DNA of 64,000 nucleotides from Mermis nigrescens (lineage: Eukaryota; Nematoda; Enoplea; Mermithida; Mermithidae), in assembly GCA_036768485.1 (NCBI GenBank), contig JAVLUZ010000191.1, positions 1,454,472 through 1,518,471 of the forward strand, given 5' to 3'. The position numbers and the translations under genes are program-made. How positions within the stretch are numbered: the stretch's first letter is position 1; each line of letters starts with the position of its first letter. Shown one piece after another: positions 22,372 to 34,851 of the stretch. The notes under the pieces were generated by a model. The model saw nothing but the letters and a program-made list of their open reading frames with translations, searched no databases and was not told where the DNA came from.

Positions 22372-24099
22372 GTGGGCTAGAAGGAAAGTTATGTATAGAG
22401 GAAAAGATTTGATAATTTATTGATAGCCATGAACCTCTCGAGCTCAAAGAAGGCGCTAGAAAGGTAGGCCCATTCCGCCCCCCTCCCGGCCTAAAAAATT
22501 CTATTTTTGACAAGAGTTTCCTAGAAGAATAGAATTTTAATTGTCGAAGTCTACTAATAGCATCATAGGTTCAAAGCAGGGCCGATTTTGGAAGGATCAA
22601 AACTTCTGCTTTTTGGACCAAAACATCCTCAAAAACTGATCTAGCTGCATACTAAAACAGCGCTCAAACGTTATTCCATGGTTTCCAGTCAATTTCATGT
22701 ATTCTAATGAAAATTTTCAATTTTGTCCTCATTTTACATTATTCCCCCTTAGAAATTTTCACATTTATCCATTTTAGGGAGGGTCCAGACAGGCTTATAG
22801 CACAATTTGGAGCTAATTAACTAAAATTTTCTTGCGCAAGCGCAGGAATTCAAATTTTCCACTTCATTTTCTATTCTATTATGAAAGTCTTGACCTTATT
22901 AAAGAATCTTGAATTTGTCAAAGTTTTCTGGCGTTTAGCGCCGATTTATTAATCAAAATTCTGTACAGTTTCTCAGTTAAATATTGTGAAATAAATTTAA
23001 CGGAAATCCTCGTTCGCCGTACATGATTTCGCCTGGGAAAGTTTCATTCCCCCAGAATTTGCGATTTGCCTGAAAATTTGTAGAACAGGTACACAATGCT
23101 TTAATCGTTTCTAGCTATCTTTTTATTCATAAAATGTCACATTTTCTGCCGCCATATATTAATGTTTTGACTATATTTTGTACAACTTATTCGACTTTTT
23201 TATTTTTCTTTGAAATAAATTCATGTTTGTACGTTCTACAAATATTGAGCATCGTCAAAAACGCCCAAAAAATTTTGGTTTTGACGCGTATCTACCATTT
23301 TTTAGCCGGAAAATAGCACTTTAGAATTTCATACCCCAGAATTCACGCGCTGTAGATGTCTGCCCTACAAAAGCTGAGTTGAGGCACTCATTGGCATAGG
23401 GGATGTTGAGGGATTATTAACCCTACCTCAGATTTTAAAAATTCGGGTACTTTCCCGCCAGTTTAAGAAAACGAAAGGCGCGGTAGAACAATTTTTCATA
23501 TTATCCTGGTGAAAGACCAAAAATTTTACCTGAAAACGGTAAAAAAACCAAATTTTCAGGCGCTCCGTGTCATATTGATAAATTTTTGTATTTTTTATCG
23601 CATAAATTAGCGAAACTTCATAAGGAAGAGTCGAGAAATCCAGCTAGCCGCGTATATTGTGCTACTGTACCACACTATACTCGTATTACCCTAGTCTTTT
23701 TCGCGTAAGCTTATGCAACCAACAATTACTTTGATCGTCTTGAATGCATCGGTGTTTGCTATTTGATTTAATCGGCTTACAAAGTCGCTACTAGTTTACT
23801 CCATCTACTTTCCCATAGCTACTGTGTAGCTAATTTGCTACTTTTTCAATCGTTTTTTAATTCAATAGTTTATTTCAATCTGCAGGCCGCAGAATAAACT
23901 TCGATGTTTTGCGTTGCCTGGAGAAAGTCAGATTTTAAAAGATATGGCGATTTTAGGTAAATATATAGGTAGAGTTTTCCTAGTCCCCTGCTACATCCTT
24001 AATAATCCGTAATCCCAAGTATATTCATTTTTTTGTTCATTCGGAGCATTTTTATTTGTCAAGTAACTGGCTGAGCGGCAATAACCTTCACTAAGGACG
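22372..24099. other. Duplicated non-coding DNA
   Basis: Unique sequence of the segmental duplication (partner 38697-40914). A 60-residue open frame at 23134-23316 is kept in the partner at 39947-40129 with one amino-acid change, but has no domain, signal or codon pattern supporting a gene. Confidence 0.5.
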
Positions 24100-24105
24100 T
24101 AGAGA

Positions 24106-24348
24106 CCATACGTGGGCAGCAAGAAAATTCTGTAGTGATGCAAGATTTTTCAAAAGTAAAAAAATGGCCTTAAATATGGTGGTATGGCTAAAAAACACTA
24201 TATTTCGACGTTTCTCATCGAGCACTATTTATTGGCATCAAAAAATTACAAAAAAACGAAAAAATTTTCAAAAATTGAATTCTGGGGGGGCTATTTTGGG
24301 TTCTCGGGGGCGGGGTGCATACCCCAAACCCCCTACGCCCAGGTGTGG
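24106..24348 (+). mobile_element. Short TIR element, CCAYACSTGGGC family, 6-bp target duplication
   Basis: The 243-bp element starts CCATACGTGGGC and ends GCCCAGGTGTGG, 12-bp inverted ends with two mismatches. TAGAGA flanks it on both sides (24100-24105 and 24349-24354). The interior has G-runs and A-runs but no frame. Its partner in copy B is 40921-41167 with the same flanks. Confidence 0.8.
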
Positions 24349-24685
24349 TAGAGACTGAAATTCCATCCCGCAATAATGTAAATTCTTTCCCTAAAAACCA
24401 ACTAGTGTACTGGTGTTTGTTTCCATCAGAAATCTTTTGCCCGACTAGAACCATCCGTGCTGTCTGAGATCTGGGCATTTAAGATGCTCTACATATCAAT
24501 ACTTATCCCATTTATTGATTTAACACAAAAAATTCCTCGCTTTGAAGATAAGCACGCATGCCAAACACATGAATATAAGCGAGATGGCTCTAGCTTGCTT
24601 AGATCGCGAAGGCCCATATTCAACCGCCTGAAAAGACAATAAAATGGATTAATACCGTATTAGTAGGTACTTCAAAAACAGGTTT

Positions 24686-24928
24686 TTAAAATTGCGTAAT
24701 CGATTTCTGATACGTACAATTGCAGATCAACTCCAATGTCGACGACCTTTTCCAGCTCCCGGTCCATTTCAGGCCTTTCTCTTTGCAATAATTCGTGCAT
24801 GCGAGCTTAGCCCCATCTTGACCGGTCACATACTGATTCTTTATCGTAAAATCCTGAGCGCAATGCAAATCACGCAATTGGAAAACGAAACCGATAATAG
24901 CGATGAACAAAATGCTCAAAGTGGCCAT
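24686..24928 (-). CDS. Small secreted Cys-containing peptide, copy A
   Basis: 80 residues starting MATLSILFIA. Residues 1-24 form a signal peptide (hydrophobic core to about residue 17, likely cleavage after H-C-A). The mature part has C44, C48, C69 and C71, a C-x3-C...C-x-C spacing reminiscent of defensin-like (CSalpha-beta) peptides, but with one or two Cys missing and W at two positions. The open frame extends upstream, but the signal peptide fixes the start at 24928. A TATA-like TTTATATTT lies about 25 bases before the ATG. The C terminus (after C-N-C-T) differs from copy B by an indel. A splice donor-like GTACGTA falls there, so a downstream exon is possible. Likely a host gene; target unknown. 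Confidence 0.55.
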   Translation of the reverse strand: MATLSILFIAIIGFVFQLRDLHCAQDFTIKNQYVTGQDGAKLACTNYCKEKGLKWTGSWKRSSTLELICNCTYQKSITQF

Positions 24929-25060
24929 GATACTGCTCGCCCTAAATATAAAAAAGCCACTACGTTCAACCAGGGCGACGCTGGATTTGTTAAGATAAAA
25001 AGCGGTCCAAAACATGTTGCGGCTGGATCTATATTTTGGAATTTGTTCATCGGTAAACAA

Positions 25061-26343
25061 AATAGAGTGTATTTTTTAGGTAGACGGAACAGAGTGCATT
25101 TTTTTATCTTTTTGTACACGCTCTATAACCAATAAGCTCATTAAATTTAAATCTTCGGGAAAAAACTCGATTTTCTCTTAACAGGATGTAAAAAGCATGG
25201 GCGGATTTAAGGAGCGCCTCCCCATTGTCAAAAAATAATTGGCGAGATAAAGAAAGTATCATTAATTTACAATAATTTTTGGTTGTGAGCAAACCTAGGC
25301 ATCTGGTGTTTGGGGGCATGCACCTCCCCAGAAACTTAATACCCCCTCACCCAAAAAAACCAAAATACTCCCCTCAGAATTCTATTTTTTAATTTTTTTT
25401 TTGTTTTTTTCGCAATTTTTGATGCCAATGAATAGTGCTCGATGAGAAACGTTGAAAAATGGGCAGCAATTATTCTTCCTTGCTGATAATGCAACGTAAA
25501 CTTTTATTTCTCTCACCATGATACTATCTGATTTAAATTTCACAAAAATGGCTCTATCTTTACAACTAATCGCGATTGGACCATAGGTGGGCAGCACCAA
25601 AATTGTTGGGAGGCGGTGTTTCGGTTTCTGGGAGATGCATTACCCCACGCCCACGTGTGGATAGGACTATCAATGTTTTTTATTACGTAAGGTCAGGCTG
25701 CAGCGAATAGGTCTTGATCGATAAATTTTTATATACTGTAGGGAGCTGAATTTCGTGAATCGCGTAAACGTCCAGTATTTAGATAGATTTTTTGCAGTGT
25801 TGCCAACCTTGAGTTTTTCTCAAAATGTGAGTTTTTATTTTAGCTTTGAGTTTACTTTTAGTTGCTTTTTTAATGAGTTTAAGATTTTTTTCCTAATTTA
25901 AGATTTTTCACCGAAAGTGAGTTTTTATTTTAAGCAATTTCAGATGTTCTTTGACAAAAAAAAGCAAAAATCAACTAAAAACGGCCAAAAAACGTGTTTT
26001 TCCAAAAGTCGAGGACTCGATAGTACAACTTCAGTGCCACGTTAAATAACTTGCATTTGCTTGCAATAGCTTGCCTAATTAAATCGAGATTTGAGTTGCT
26101 TAATGTCCGATGATAGCGGAAATCTTGGCAACGATGTTTGGAGAAATTATTGAAAAAACAAAATTAAACTAATAATTGCCAGAGTGTGTGAAGCAAGGGT
26201 AGTTTAACATAAGCTAGAACGGTCTTATGTCATGGTAAGCTTCGACTGCTGTGAAGGGAAATCACCAAAATTTACAAATTAATTTTTAATTAAAAAAATA
26301 CCTAATCAAAATACCCAAAAAATTTGTCGATTAAGGTGACCGA
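25061..26343. other. Non-coding, with short TIR-element fragments
   Basis: Contains an inverted CCAYACSTGGGC-family fragment (about 25309-25475) and an internally deleted 80-bp copy with intact ends (25581-25660; CCATAGGTGGGC...GCCCACGTGTGG, flanks ATTGGA/ATAGGA). 25800-26000 is T/A-rich with repeated GTGAGTTTTTATTTTA. No gene seen. Confidence 0.6.
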
Positions 26344-26743
26344 TTCTTGAGATCCATATCCCCTGCGCCCATTTGTGTGTGTGTGTGTGTGTGCGTGTTT
26401 TTTTGTTATAGTAAAAATTTCGCGCTGTGAAGTACCTACACAGGGGAGCGCTGTTGTACAAAACTTAAACGATTGAGGGGTGTTTACAAAATAAAAGAAA
26501 ACGAAATGACATGTTTTACAGATTATAAGTAATGATATCTATTTCAAGTTCTCACATCTAGTTAATATAGAAGATGCAGAAATTTCACTATTTCCCTACC
26601 GAAAAGAAAAAGTTCCCAGTTTATTTCAAATTACTTCCATTAATGAATTTCTATCTATGATTATTTCCCGTAATTCCGGAGAAAAAGATAATAATCTGTA
26701 GAATTTACACGTTAATCACATAAATAAATGTACGAATCACGAT

Positions 26744-26884
<141 letters not shown>

Positions 26885-27183
26885 TTTTTTTTCTATTCCG
26901 GGAAAGATTTCGCGCTGTGAAATACCTACACAAGGGAGCGCTGTTGTACAAAAGTCAGACGATTGAGGGGTGTTTACAAAATAAAAGGAAACGAAATAAT
27001 ATGTTTTACAGATTATAAGTAATTATATCAATTGTCAAGTTTTCACCATTAGCAATGAGAAACGATGGAAAATGGTGTTTTTTCACCATACCACCATTTT
27101 TAAGGCCATTTTTTGACCTCTGAAAATCTCTTGCACCCCCAGAATTTTGGTGCTGCCCACGTCAGCGTTCGCATCGTCCATAT

Positions 27184-28579
27184 TGTCACGCCCGGTAGTG
27201 GTCAATATCTTAGTACCGCTGTCGAGGATCATTCGCATCCCACAGCTGGGCGTGGATAACGGGGTTCACTCCGCATATGTACGTCTGTCAAGCCCCATAA
27301 TAGCGTTGAGTGAGAGAGTTATACTCCTCGTGTCTTGTGCACATCTGTCCAATCATGGTTCAATAGTCCATAGATCAATAATCCTAATTGACTCCACCGC
27401 ACTGACTGTAAGATTCTTAACAGTCACCACAGCTCGGACTGAGCTGTCTTGCGGATTGATGCAGCTGTATATGTTATCGCGCGCACTCGCATGAATAAAA
27501 CTGGTAATGCTAGGCTGAACGCTATTAGGCAGCATTTATCAGCGCCGACTCCTCACTTAGCAGTTTTACATGCTGAGCTCGAACCGGTTCCCTTCAGATG
27601 TTGGGTCCTTCCGTATATGCGTTTAATTCCTGTCGTTCTAATGTGCGCATCCGGTGTCAATGAATTACCACGTCATTTTCACACAATTTGAGAATTTGAG
27701 TACATTTATGAGTATAACTTTTGATCCGCTGGTATTTGTTATGAGAATAAATACAATAAATGATCGCAATTCATTCAGCTTGCTCAAAAATTAGTCCATG
27801 TTTCATGTTATAGCATGCCTACACTTTGATAGTCGGTAAAAGCTGATGAACCTGCTCACCATTGAATAACTCATTTCAGTGAAGTGAGGTTTTTGAGATG
27901 AACTCAAGAACCACTGAACGGATTTTCATGAAATAAAGTGTTTCAGATAGACAATTTCAAAATAAAACTATTTTGCTAAAAAAAGTATAGCTAGCTTATG
28001 TCTACAGTATGCTAGGCTCGAAAAAGTGCTCAAACTTTGCTTGGTCACTACAGTATACAGGTTGAGTTTCATGTTTCGAAAAATAGCAAAATAGTTAGAT
28101 ATTTTTGTGCTCTTGATTTCACCCCTTTTTGTTTTTCGTGTTTTTGAATAGCTTCGTCCTGCAATTCCAATTTAATTTTTTTCCAATATGGCTGCCCCCA
28201 TAAGGTGTGCATTTTACTTGCACTATGTTCCATATTTTTCGATGTTTAAGCACATTTTAGAAAGCTCAAAAAAAGCTCGTTCGAACGATATCATATTTGT
28301 CTGATTTACTGAAGAATTCCAGTTTTTCAATATGGCCGCCAAGAAGGCTGTCATACTGTAGCTTTTGATGTTTTCAGCTATTATTCTGTGAGTTTCTGAC
28401 ATATTTCGAAATTTTTTTCAGTAAATAGCTAGAAAATTTTATGTTCTTTCTAATGAACTATGTCTCATGTTCTGAATCTTTCTAGTTCTTTCAGGTAAGT
28501 TCAAAAACCTCAAAATTATTCATTGTATGGTGAAAATGACGCGTTACTGAAGTAGAGCATAGTGTGTTTGCACGTGACA
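27184..28579 (-). repeat. LTR (copy 2), interrupted by an 875-bp element
   Basis: TGTCACG...CGTGACA ends, with the polypurine tract at 28580-28590, as in copy 1 at 10273-10784. Removing 27669-28543 and one TTAC gives about 517 bp, matching copy 1. Confidence 0.65.
27669..28543. mobile_element. 875-bp non-coding TIR element with TTAC target duplication
   Basis: Ends CACGTCATTTTCAC and its complement (14 bp, one mismatch), flanked by TTAC at 27665-27668 and 28544-28547. The paralogous LTR (near 10752) has the uninterrupted site. The interior is AT-rich and has no frame. Confidence 0.75.
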
Positions 28580-28590
28580 CCTCCCTCCTT

Positions 28591-29366
28591 AGCTTCGATC
28601 GACCTCGATCAGTAATAGCTGCTACAGACTCCAAGTGATAAGTGACAATCCCAACGCTGCCACGAAATATGTCACGACCGACCCCCTTAGGTAGCCAAGC
28701 AGTCCTTAAAAACGGCAATGATGTAGGATTTGATTATTCATTGATGAAACAAAATTGCTTCACAGATAATGGTGAGTCGAATGTGATGGGTACGGGACCT
28801 CGCCAAGCAGCCGGACTGGCCGCAGAGTACAGCTGAGGATAAGGAGCGGAATTGAGTAAAATAAGAAACGAAAGTTGCTGCAATTAAGAATGATTTAGAC
28901 CTTTCGAGACGCATGTTCCACAAAAATGGAGCGGCAAATCATTCAGTCAGTGTGACACACGAGCAGACGAAACACACTGAGCAATTTTTGCCTTCGGCTT
29001 TTATAACTTTTTGACTTATGCAGTCTGGCGGGAAAAAGGAATTAGGCTAATCCGGTCGGAAGAAGGTCACTTTGCTTACTTTAAGTCCCGATATTCCTTT
29101 AGCGATGAGGCCCCGCGTATTTTATACATGTTGTTTTGACTAAACTTCATCCTTTTGACCTCTTTTTACATTCCGCGTCCGCCATAAAAACACTTCTACT
29201 ATTCCTTTGATTTTTACCGCTCTTTGTATCAAATTTGTTATTGCTCATGTTGCGTGCATAGTTGTTTTATGTGCATAACTATGTGCTAAATGTTCCCTAT
29301 TTCTCAGCATATCTTGCAATGCTAATTGATACACACAGATCTTATTGAGTTGATGTTTATCGCATG
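28591..29366. other. Non-coding internal part of the LTR element
   Basis: Matches 10796-11474 with small length differences. Contains no frame over 75 residues with any recognisable content. Confidence 0.5.
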
Positions 29367-29838
29367 TGTAATGGAGATTTTTATATTATGCTTAGTTTCT
29401 TTATGGCCTGTGATTTCTCCGAACGTGACACAGAATTCCGATAAATTCTGATTCAATTCTTGCTCTAAGCTTTTATGAATTCAGAGAAAAAACCACTTTT
29501 CGAAACACAAATAGACCCCGCGAAATCCCGATTACGTTCTTATCTCAAAATTATCATATTAGCGAAAAACGCGCTTCATAAAATATTTCGCATGACATGT
29601 GATGAAAGCCCACGTAAAAGTGCATTCCCAAGAATCATCTTGTGCAGATCCCAACGGCCTGTATACAACCAACCTTTTACTCTATTTTTCTCAGTAATAA
29701 TTTGACATTTGTACTCGTTGCATTTCTACGTTCGTGTATTGCGGGCAGCCCGAACCGATCCCATTCTAAGCTTGTGTATATCGTAACCACCTTAATAAAA
29801 ACTAGAAACTTATTAACTAGCGTAATAGCGCGCTAGCA
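29367..29838 (+). repeat. 5' LTR of the second gypsy-like element
   Basis: Starts TGTAATGG at the breakpoint with the duplicated segment and ends GCTAGCA directly before the primer-binding site. A polyadenylation-like AATAAA is at about 29795. The second LTR is missing, so the right boundary rests on the PBS. Confidence 0.55.
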
Positions 29839-29992
29839 TTTTGGTGCGTATACCGGGAAAAATATTTCTTATCATCGCAGAAAGTTCTTTTTGCTGTGTT
29901 GTTATTCGATCAGTATTTATTGTGAGCCCATAATTTTTATATCTGCCTGTATTATGTTCCAACGTTGCTGAAAGTAATATTCCGAATCGGCA

Positions 29993-31575
29993 ATGGCAGA
30001 ATCCAACGAAAAAATTTTTGACGAAATTGTTTCGAAAGCGCGAAGTGAATCCCTGAAAGGTACGTCTAAGCGAATTTTGCGTAGTGCGCATTTATCTCAT
30101 TCCATCTCAGATTTACTAGATACTCCCAATTTCTCGCAACCTCAATCATCTATTTTCGATAATCCCTCTCGTTTTTTTCCAAAAGCAGGCAAATCAACGA
30201 AAAATAAAACTCACCAGCCAAATTTACAATTAATATCCCATAACGCTACACAAAACTCTGGAAATCAAGAAAATTTAGAAAAAAGTAAAATGGATGGTCA
30301 GGCTATGGCTTTATTGGAGCAAACTTTTTCGCAAATTAAAGAACTTTATGAGCAACGCCCAATTTCTGTAGCCACAGCACCCCCACTTCTCATTTATAAC
30401 GGTGACGGAGATCAAATTTGGAGTGAATGGGAAAAACAATTTAATAATATTGCAATCTTAGCGGGAGCCGTGCAGCTTGATAGGAAAATTGCACTTCTCT
30501 CAACGTATCTTAAAGGAGCCGCTTATACTTTTTCCAAGATCTCTGTCAGCGTCAACCCCCCCCTTCAAACTTGGAATGATTATTCTGAAAATTTCAGATT
30601 AAGGTTCCCAGATAATCAGTATATCGACATCAAACGTGATCAGTTAGTCGCTGGGTACCAATTACCCCAGAACCAGTTTTACAGTACGCAGCAGATATCA
30701 GACGATTAGCTAAGAGAGCGCAACCTGGTTGGACCGGAAATGACGAGAATGATTTCATAAAAAGTCACTTTGTTTCTAAGCTGTTATCTGATCTCAGAGT
30801 TTGGGTTCGAAACGCATCCCCAAAAACATTCGAAGAAGCAGTTTCTGAGGCGTACAAACAAGAAATTAATCAAACCTATGATAATTAACAATCTTTTGCT
30901 AATCCCACTATAGTTGCAGAAACCAGAAAATTTATTAGTTTCAAGATTTTCTGCCGTAAACCCACTTTCTGCAAATGTTTTGACCCCTAATAGTTTTGCA
31001 TTAGGTACCGATCTAGGCACATCAAGAGCAGCTCAACCCCCCACGGAAAAACAGTATTTTGGTAAATATCTCGGTCAATCTTCTTTTAATAACAGTCAGA
31101 GCTCTGCAAGAAGTTTGAATCGAGATGCCCATAATAGCATGTTATTTCTGTGGCAGGTTATGGCACAGAGAATTAAATTGTAGGAACAAAACAGAGAGTT
31201 AATCAGCGTTCGTACCAATTTCGATTTGAACCCCAAAATAATCAACAATTTAGACGTTTTCCGGTCAATCAGCAAAATTATCGAAATAACCCATCTTTTA
31301 ATCAACCCCAAAATTTTCAAAATTTTGAGAATCGCTCCAACCCGGGCCAGTCACATCAACCTCGTGTGAATAGGCGACCAACGGGTAATTTTAATCGGGC
31401 TGTCCATGCGGAGGATGAGAGGAATTTTAATAATGAGAAAGGCGCTGAAATTGATTCTGAAGAAAATCGATTAGACGCATTAAATTGTTCTGATCCTGAT
31501 CTTTTCAAGCAAACTCTCAGTCTTTTGCGTCTCCTCCATGAGGACATTAAGTATCGCAATTTCCGACCTCACTAA
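29993..31575 (+). pseudogene. gag: gag polyprotein, broken
   Basis: The first frame (29993-30709, 238 residues) begins at a clear ATG 155 bases after the LTR. It has a Ser/Asn-rich N terminus, a helix (MALLEQTFSQIKELYEQ), and a capsid-type domain with W-S-E-W-E-K-Q-F and L-S-T-Y-L-K-G-A-A at residues 136-180. It ends at a frameshift. Capsid sequence continues in other frames to about 30890. A perfect CCHC zinc knuckle (C-x2-C-x4-H-x4-C) is encoded at 31140-31181 in a third frame. An Asn/Gln/Arg-rich tail follows to 31575. Function if intact: capsid and RNA packaging. At least three frame changes make it inactive. Confidence 0.8.
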
Positions 31576-32429
31576 CGATGCTAAAATTTATGTCGAGCCC
31601 ACTCCTAAGGCTGTAGTGGAAGACGAGGTACGTGAAGGTGGTGAAAATAATAATAAATGTGGCGAATTGCTAAGTACCGCGACCTCGTTGGATTCCGTAA
31701 GTAAGGTTAGAGATACACAGCATAAATCTGAGCTACACCACGTGTTCGGCCAAAGGTCAATTTATTATAGGAAGAGGATGCGCGCAGTTTTTGTATAAAA
31801 CGCAAATTATATTATTATGTATATTATATATTCTCTTAGTATAGTCCTTAGCGTTGTTATAGTCTGACTAAGACTAAGACTCCGACCTAATGAGACTAAG
31901 GCCTTTTGTTGGTCTTAGTCTGACTTAGACTAGGACTATATCTTTTTATAAAAGACTAGTCAAAGACTAGGACTACACCTAGAGACTATAGTCAGATAAA
32001 GTCTTTTTTGCAAAAAGCAGGCTGTTATGCAGACAATCGTAATCGAATATGTGCTTCAGCAGAGATCAGCAAAATTGTTTCAAAGCGGATGGAACTCAGG
32101 GTTAAGTCAGATTGGGTGATGGGTTAGGTGAGGCCGAAATGCAGATTACTTCACTTGCAGCTTGGAAAGGTTGAGATTTTTTTTCGAGCTTCAAATTAAG
32201 TCAGAAAAAGCTCATTTAAAAAAAAAAGAGGCGGCCTGAATTGCAAAATAAATTTGCACTTTGCCGCTACTTTGCTAGAAAACATCTTTATATCTACAGC
32301 TTGTAGACAGTTATTCTCCGAAAAATAACCTGAGAAGGCAGAAGGTATGCAACTGCTTCTGGGGCAATGGCCATCGTATCCTCTGAATTTGGTGGGGGGT
32401 ATCACTCTCTCCTGAGGGAGTGTCTCCTC

Positions 32430-32625
32430 ACCATAGGTGGGCAGCACGAAAATTCTGGGTTCAACAGGGTGCAAAATTTTTTTTAAAGGTCAAAAATTAT
32501 CTGAAAAATGGTGGTAGGGCAAAAAAACATCATTTTTCGACGTTTCTCACAAAAAATTTCAAAAATTTAATTCTGGGGTTATTTTAGTTATTTTTTTGGA
32601 GGTGTATACCCCCACATCTACGTTT
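32430..32625 (+). mobile_element. Short TIR element, CCAYACSTGGGC family
   Basis: Starts CCATAGGTGGGCAGCACGAAA and keeps the family interior (ATGGTGGTAGGGCAAAAAAACA, CGACGTTTCTCA). The right end is degenerate (CCCCCACATCTACG). Confidence 0.6.
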
Positions 32626-33473
32626 GCCCCTCACCCCCTTATTTGCACGTGTGCCTAGCTTGTATGGTAAAGTGTATTTCAGATAATTGTTCGACCGTTT
32701 ATGTACCAGAGCATATTCAGTTATTTCAGGTACTTTATGCAGTAATGACCATCATTTTTAGTCAGAAAATTGTACATACATTTGTTTAAGTAGTTACTCA
32801 GGAATAGATGAAAATGACAAAAGAATGAAATCTTTTAGCAGCTTTTTGATCCATTAAATTGCTGAATTACAAAATTCTCTCAAAACTGTTTATCATATAG
32901 GTACTACTCCTGAAAGATGTGTGTCACAGTAAAAGCGAAAAATGTTCAGTCAGATTTAAAATAAATTTTCGAGGTCAGTACTCAGGAGCGCACGTTGACA
33001 CGGGGAACCCTAGAATCCATTCCTCCACAGACATTATCTGGCACTTGCTTCTGATTTTTTTGGCCTTTTGACACTTTGTCGAAGGGTAGATCCAAAAATG
33101 TTTTGTTCGCCTTGCTTAAGGGGCGTAGGGGGGGCGACTGCCTCATCCCCATCTGCCCAAAATATTGCGCGAAATTGAGGATTTTTAAGCAATTTTTTAG
33201 CAATTTTCTAGTAAAAACGGCTAATTTTTCCGCCCAAATCGGGGTCTCCGCCGCCCCCACTTAGGGGTGTACTGCCCCCACTTAGGAAAATCCTGGATCC
33301 GCCACTGCTTGCTATGCTACCGATTTTTCCAGCTCCTTTTTTGTTTCTGAAAACCTTACCCTATCCAGACCCGAGCTGAATTCAGGTCTATTCAGCTCAC
33401 CTATGCTCTTAACTTATAAGTTTGCATGCCATCATCTTAGTTGTCTGGGCATTAATACTGAGCTATGTATGAT
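32626..33473. other. Interior of the hAT element, non-coding
   Basis: Contains a GGATCC-family repeat (about 33010-33305; its reverse-oriented relative is at 5500-5695). No transposase sequence identified. Confidence 0.5.
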
Positions 33474-33704
33474 CAGGGCTTTTTTTGCACACCGCAAATG
33501 GAAGCAATCGTGCTAACGAAGTCCGTTGGTCATTTGCATGAAATATAAAGGAAAATTTCGAGTTAATGAAAATCGAAGAATTGAAACAAACACATGTTAT
33601 AGGTAGGAAATGCAGTAATAATGCAGATGGAACCCTTTCCGTCTAGATGACATGACTCGCTTAATTTGCACGCATACAACGGATGTCGTGAGAAAAAAGC
33701 CCTG
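33474..33704. mobile_element. Small hAT-like TIR element
   Basis: Perfect 12-bp inverted ends CAGGGCTTTTTT, 231 bp, non-coding. The flanking 8 bases are only partly alike (TGTATGAT and GCTGTAAT), so the target duplication is decayed or the ends are shifted. Confidence 0.6.
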
Positions 33705-34379
33705 GCTGTAATGTATCTCAAACCCTGTGCATATAAAAGGTAAAAGGTAGGATCCATTTGAGTCGCCTATCATTTTTGATATTTTGAAGTGTGCGTTGTA
33801 TATTCATGCATACCTTTTTCGACTAGTTTTGTAAATCTACAAGAGACCTGAGGATGCGAAAATCGCAGTCTTTCATATCTTTATGAAATATACGCACTTT
33901 CATTCATTTCCTAATTATGTGCGAAAAAGTTCTGCGTAAGATTATACTAGCAAATGGGGCGCTTCGCTGCCCCATCTGCTAGAGTGTTTGTAAACAAATA
34001 ATATCTTAACCAGTAATTAGTATAAAACTTGAATAACTCTGCAATGGATCGGCGAGCGGTTTTTATATTTTTTTCTAGTTGAGCTGCCCGGCGTTGCCTG
34101 GCTGAACTTAGGCCTGATAGCTGTATGGGATTGAGATGTCTCTTGTATTTTTTTATTTTTCGGGACTTTTGATGTTTTTGGGATATTTCTAAAAAAATTG
34201 TTGGTAAAAACATATTGTATTTTTTAAATTTTTTAAAACTGTCTTTTGTCAATCATTTCTTTGATTAAATCCATATTTCTGACGTTATAGAATGGTTCTG
34301 AGAATTCTTTATCCTAAATCATATTTTTGATGTTCTGGGATGTTCTGGAAATTATACCATTAGATGGTTTGGGATGTTT

Positions 34380-34620
34380 AAAAATTTTGTTTGATCATAA
34401 CCATATTTTTAACGTTTTGGAATATTAAAAACTTTTTTGGTCCAAAACCATACTTTTGATGTTTTTGGAGGTTTAAAAATTTTTTTTGGTCAAAACCATA
34501 TTTTTGATGTTTTGGGGTGTTTAAAAATTTTTTTTGGTCAAAACCATTTTTTTTGATGTTCTGGGATGTTTGAAGATTTTTTTGGTGCAAACCATATTTT
34601 TGATGTTTTGGGACACCAAT
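34380..34620. repeat. Minisatellite, about 47-bp unit
   Basis: Four to five units built on AAACCATATTTTTGATGTTTTGG then ATGTTTAAAAATTTTTTTTGGTC. Weaker units start near 34,200. The open frame here reflects the repeat, not a gene. Confidence 0.85.
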
Positions 34621-34639
34621 CTTACAGCACAGGATATTT

Positions 34640-34795
34640 TAGCACTGGGTTTGGTATATCACGTCCTATCTTGTAGCATGGGGTATGTTATATCACTTCC
34701 TATCTTATAGCATGGGGTATGTTACATCATGTCCTATTGTATAGCATTGAGTATGTTGTATCACGTCCTATCTTATAGCGTCGGGTTCAACTTTG
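34640..34795. repeat. Minisatellite, about 42-bp unit
   Basis: Four diverged copies of ATCACGTCCTATCTTATAGC plus ATGGGGTATGTTAT. Confidence 0.8.
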
Positions 34796-34851
34796 TACAA
34801 TGTTCAACTTTGCCCTCATTGTAAACAAATGCAAAAAGTTGCATATTAAAT

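Larger units (their letters stand above)
29367..31840 (+). mobile_element. Second gypsy-like element, 5' part (LTR, PBS, gag)
   Basis: LTR 29367-29838 (TG...CA), then a primer-binding-site-like TTTTGGTGCGTATACCGG at 29839-29856, then gag from 29993. The sequence is lost at 31840, where a hAT element begins. No pol or 3' LTR was found on the other side of the hAT element, so it is truncated. It inserted into the duplicated segment exactly after CGCATG, where copy 1 (11474) continues uninterrupted. Confidence 0.7.

Noticed and set aside
23134..23316. 60-residue frame conserved in both segmental copies
   Set aside because: Conservation equals that of the surrounding non-coding DNA, so it gives no evidence of coding.
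34378..34590. Repetitive open frame rich in Lys, Gln and His
   Set aside because: A 47-bp minisatellite read in frame; no start context or domain.
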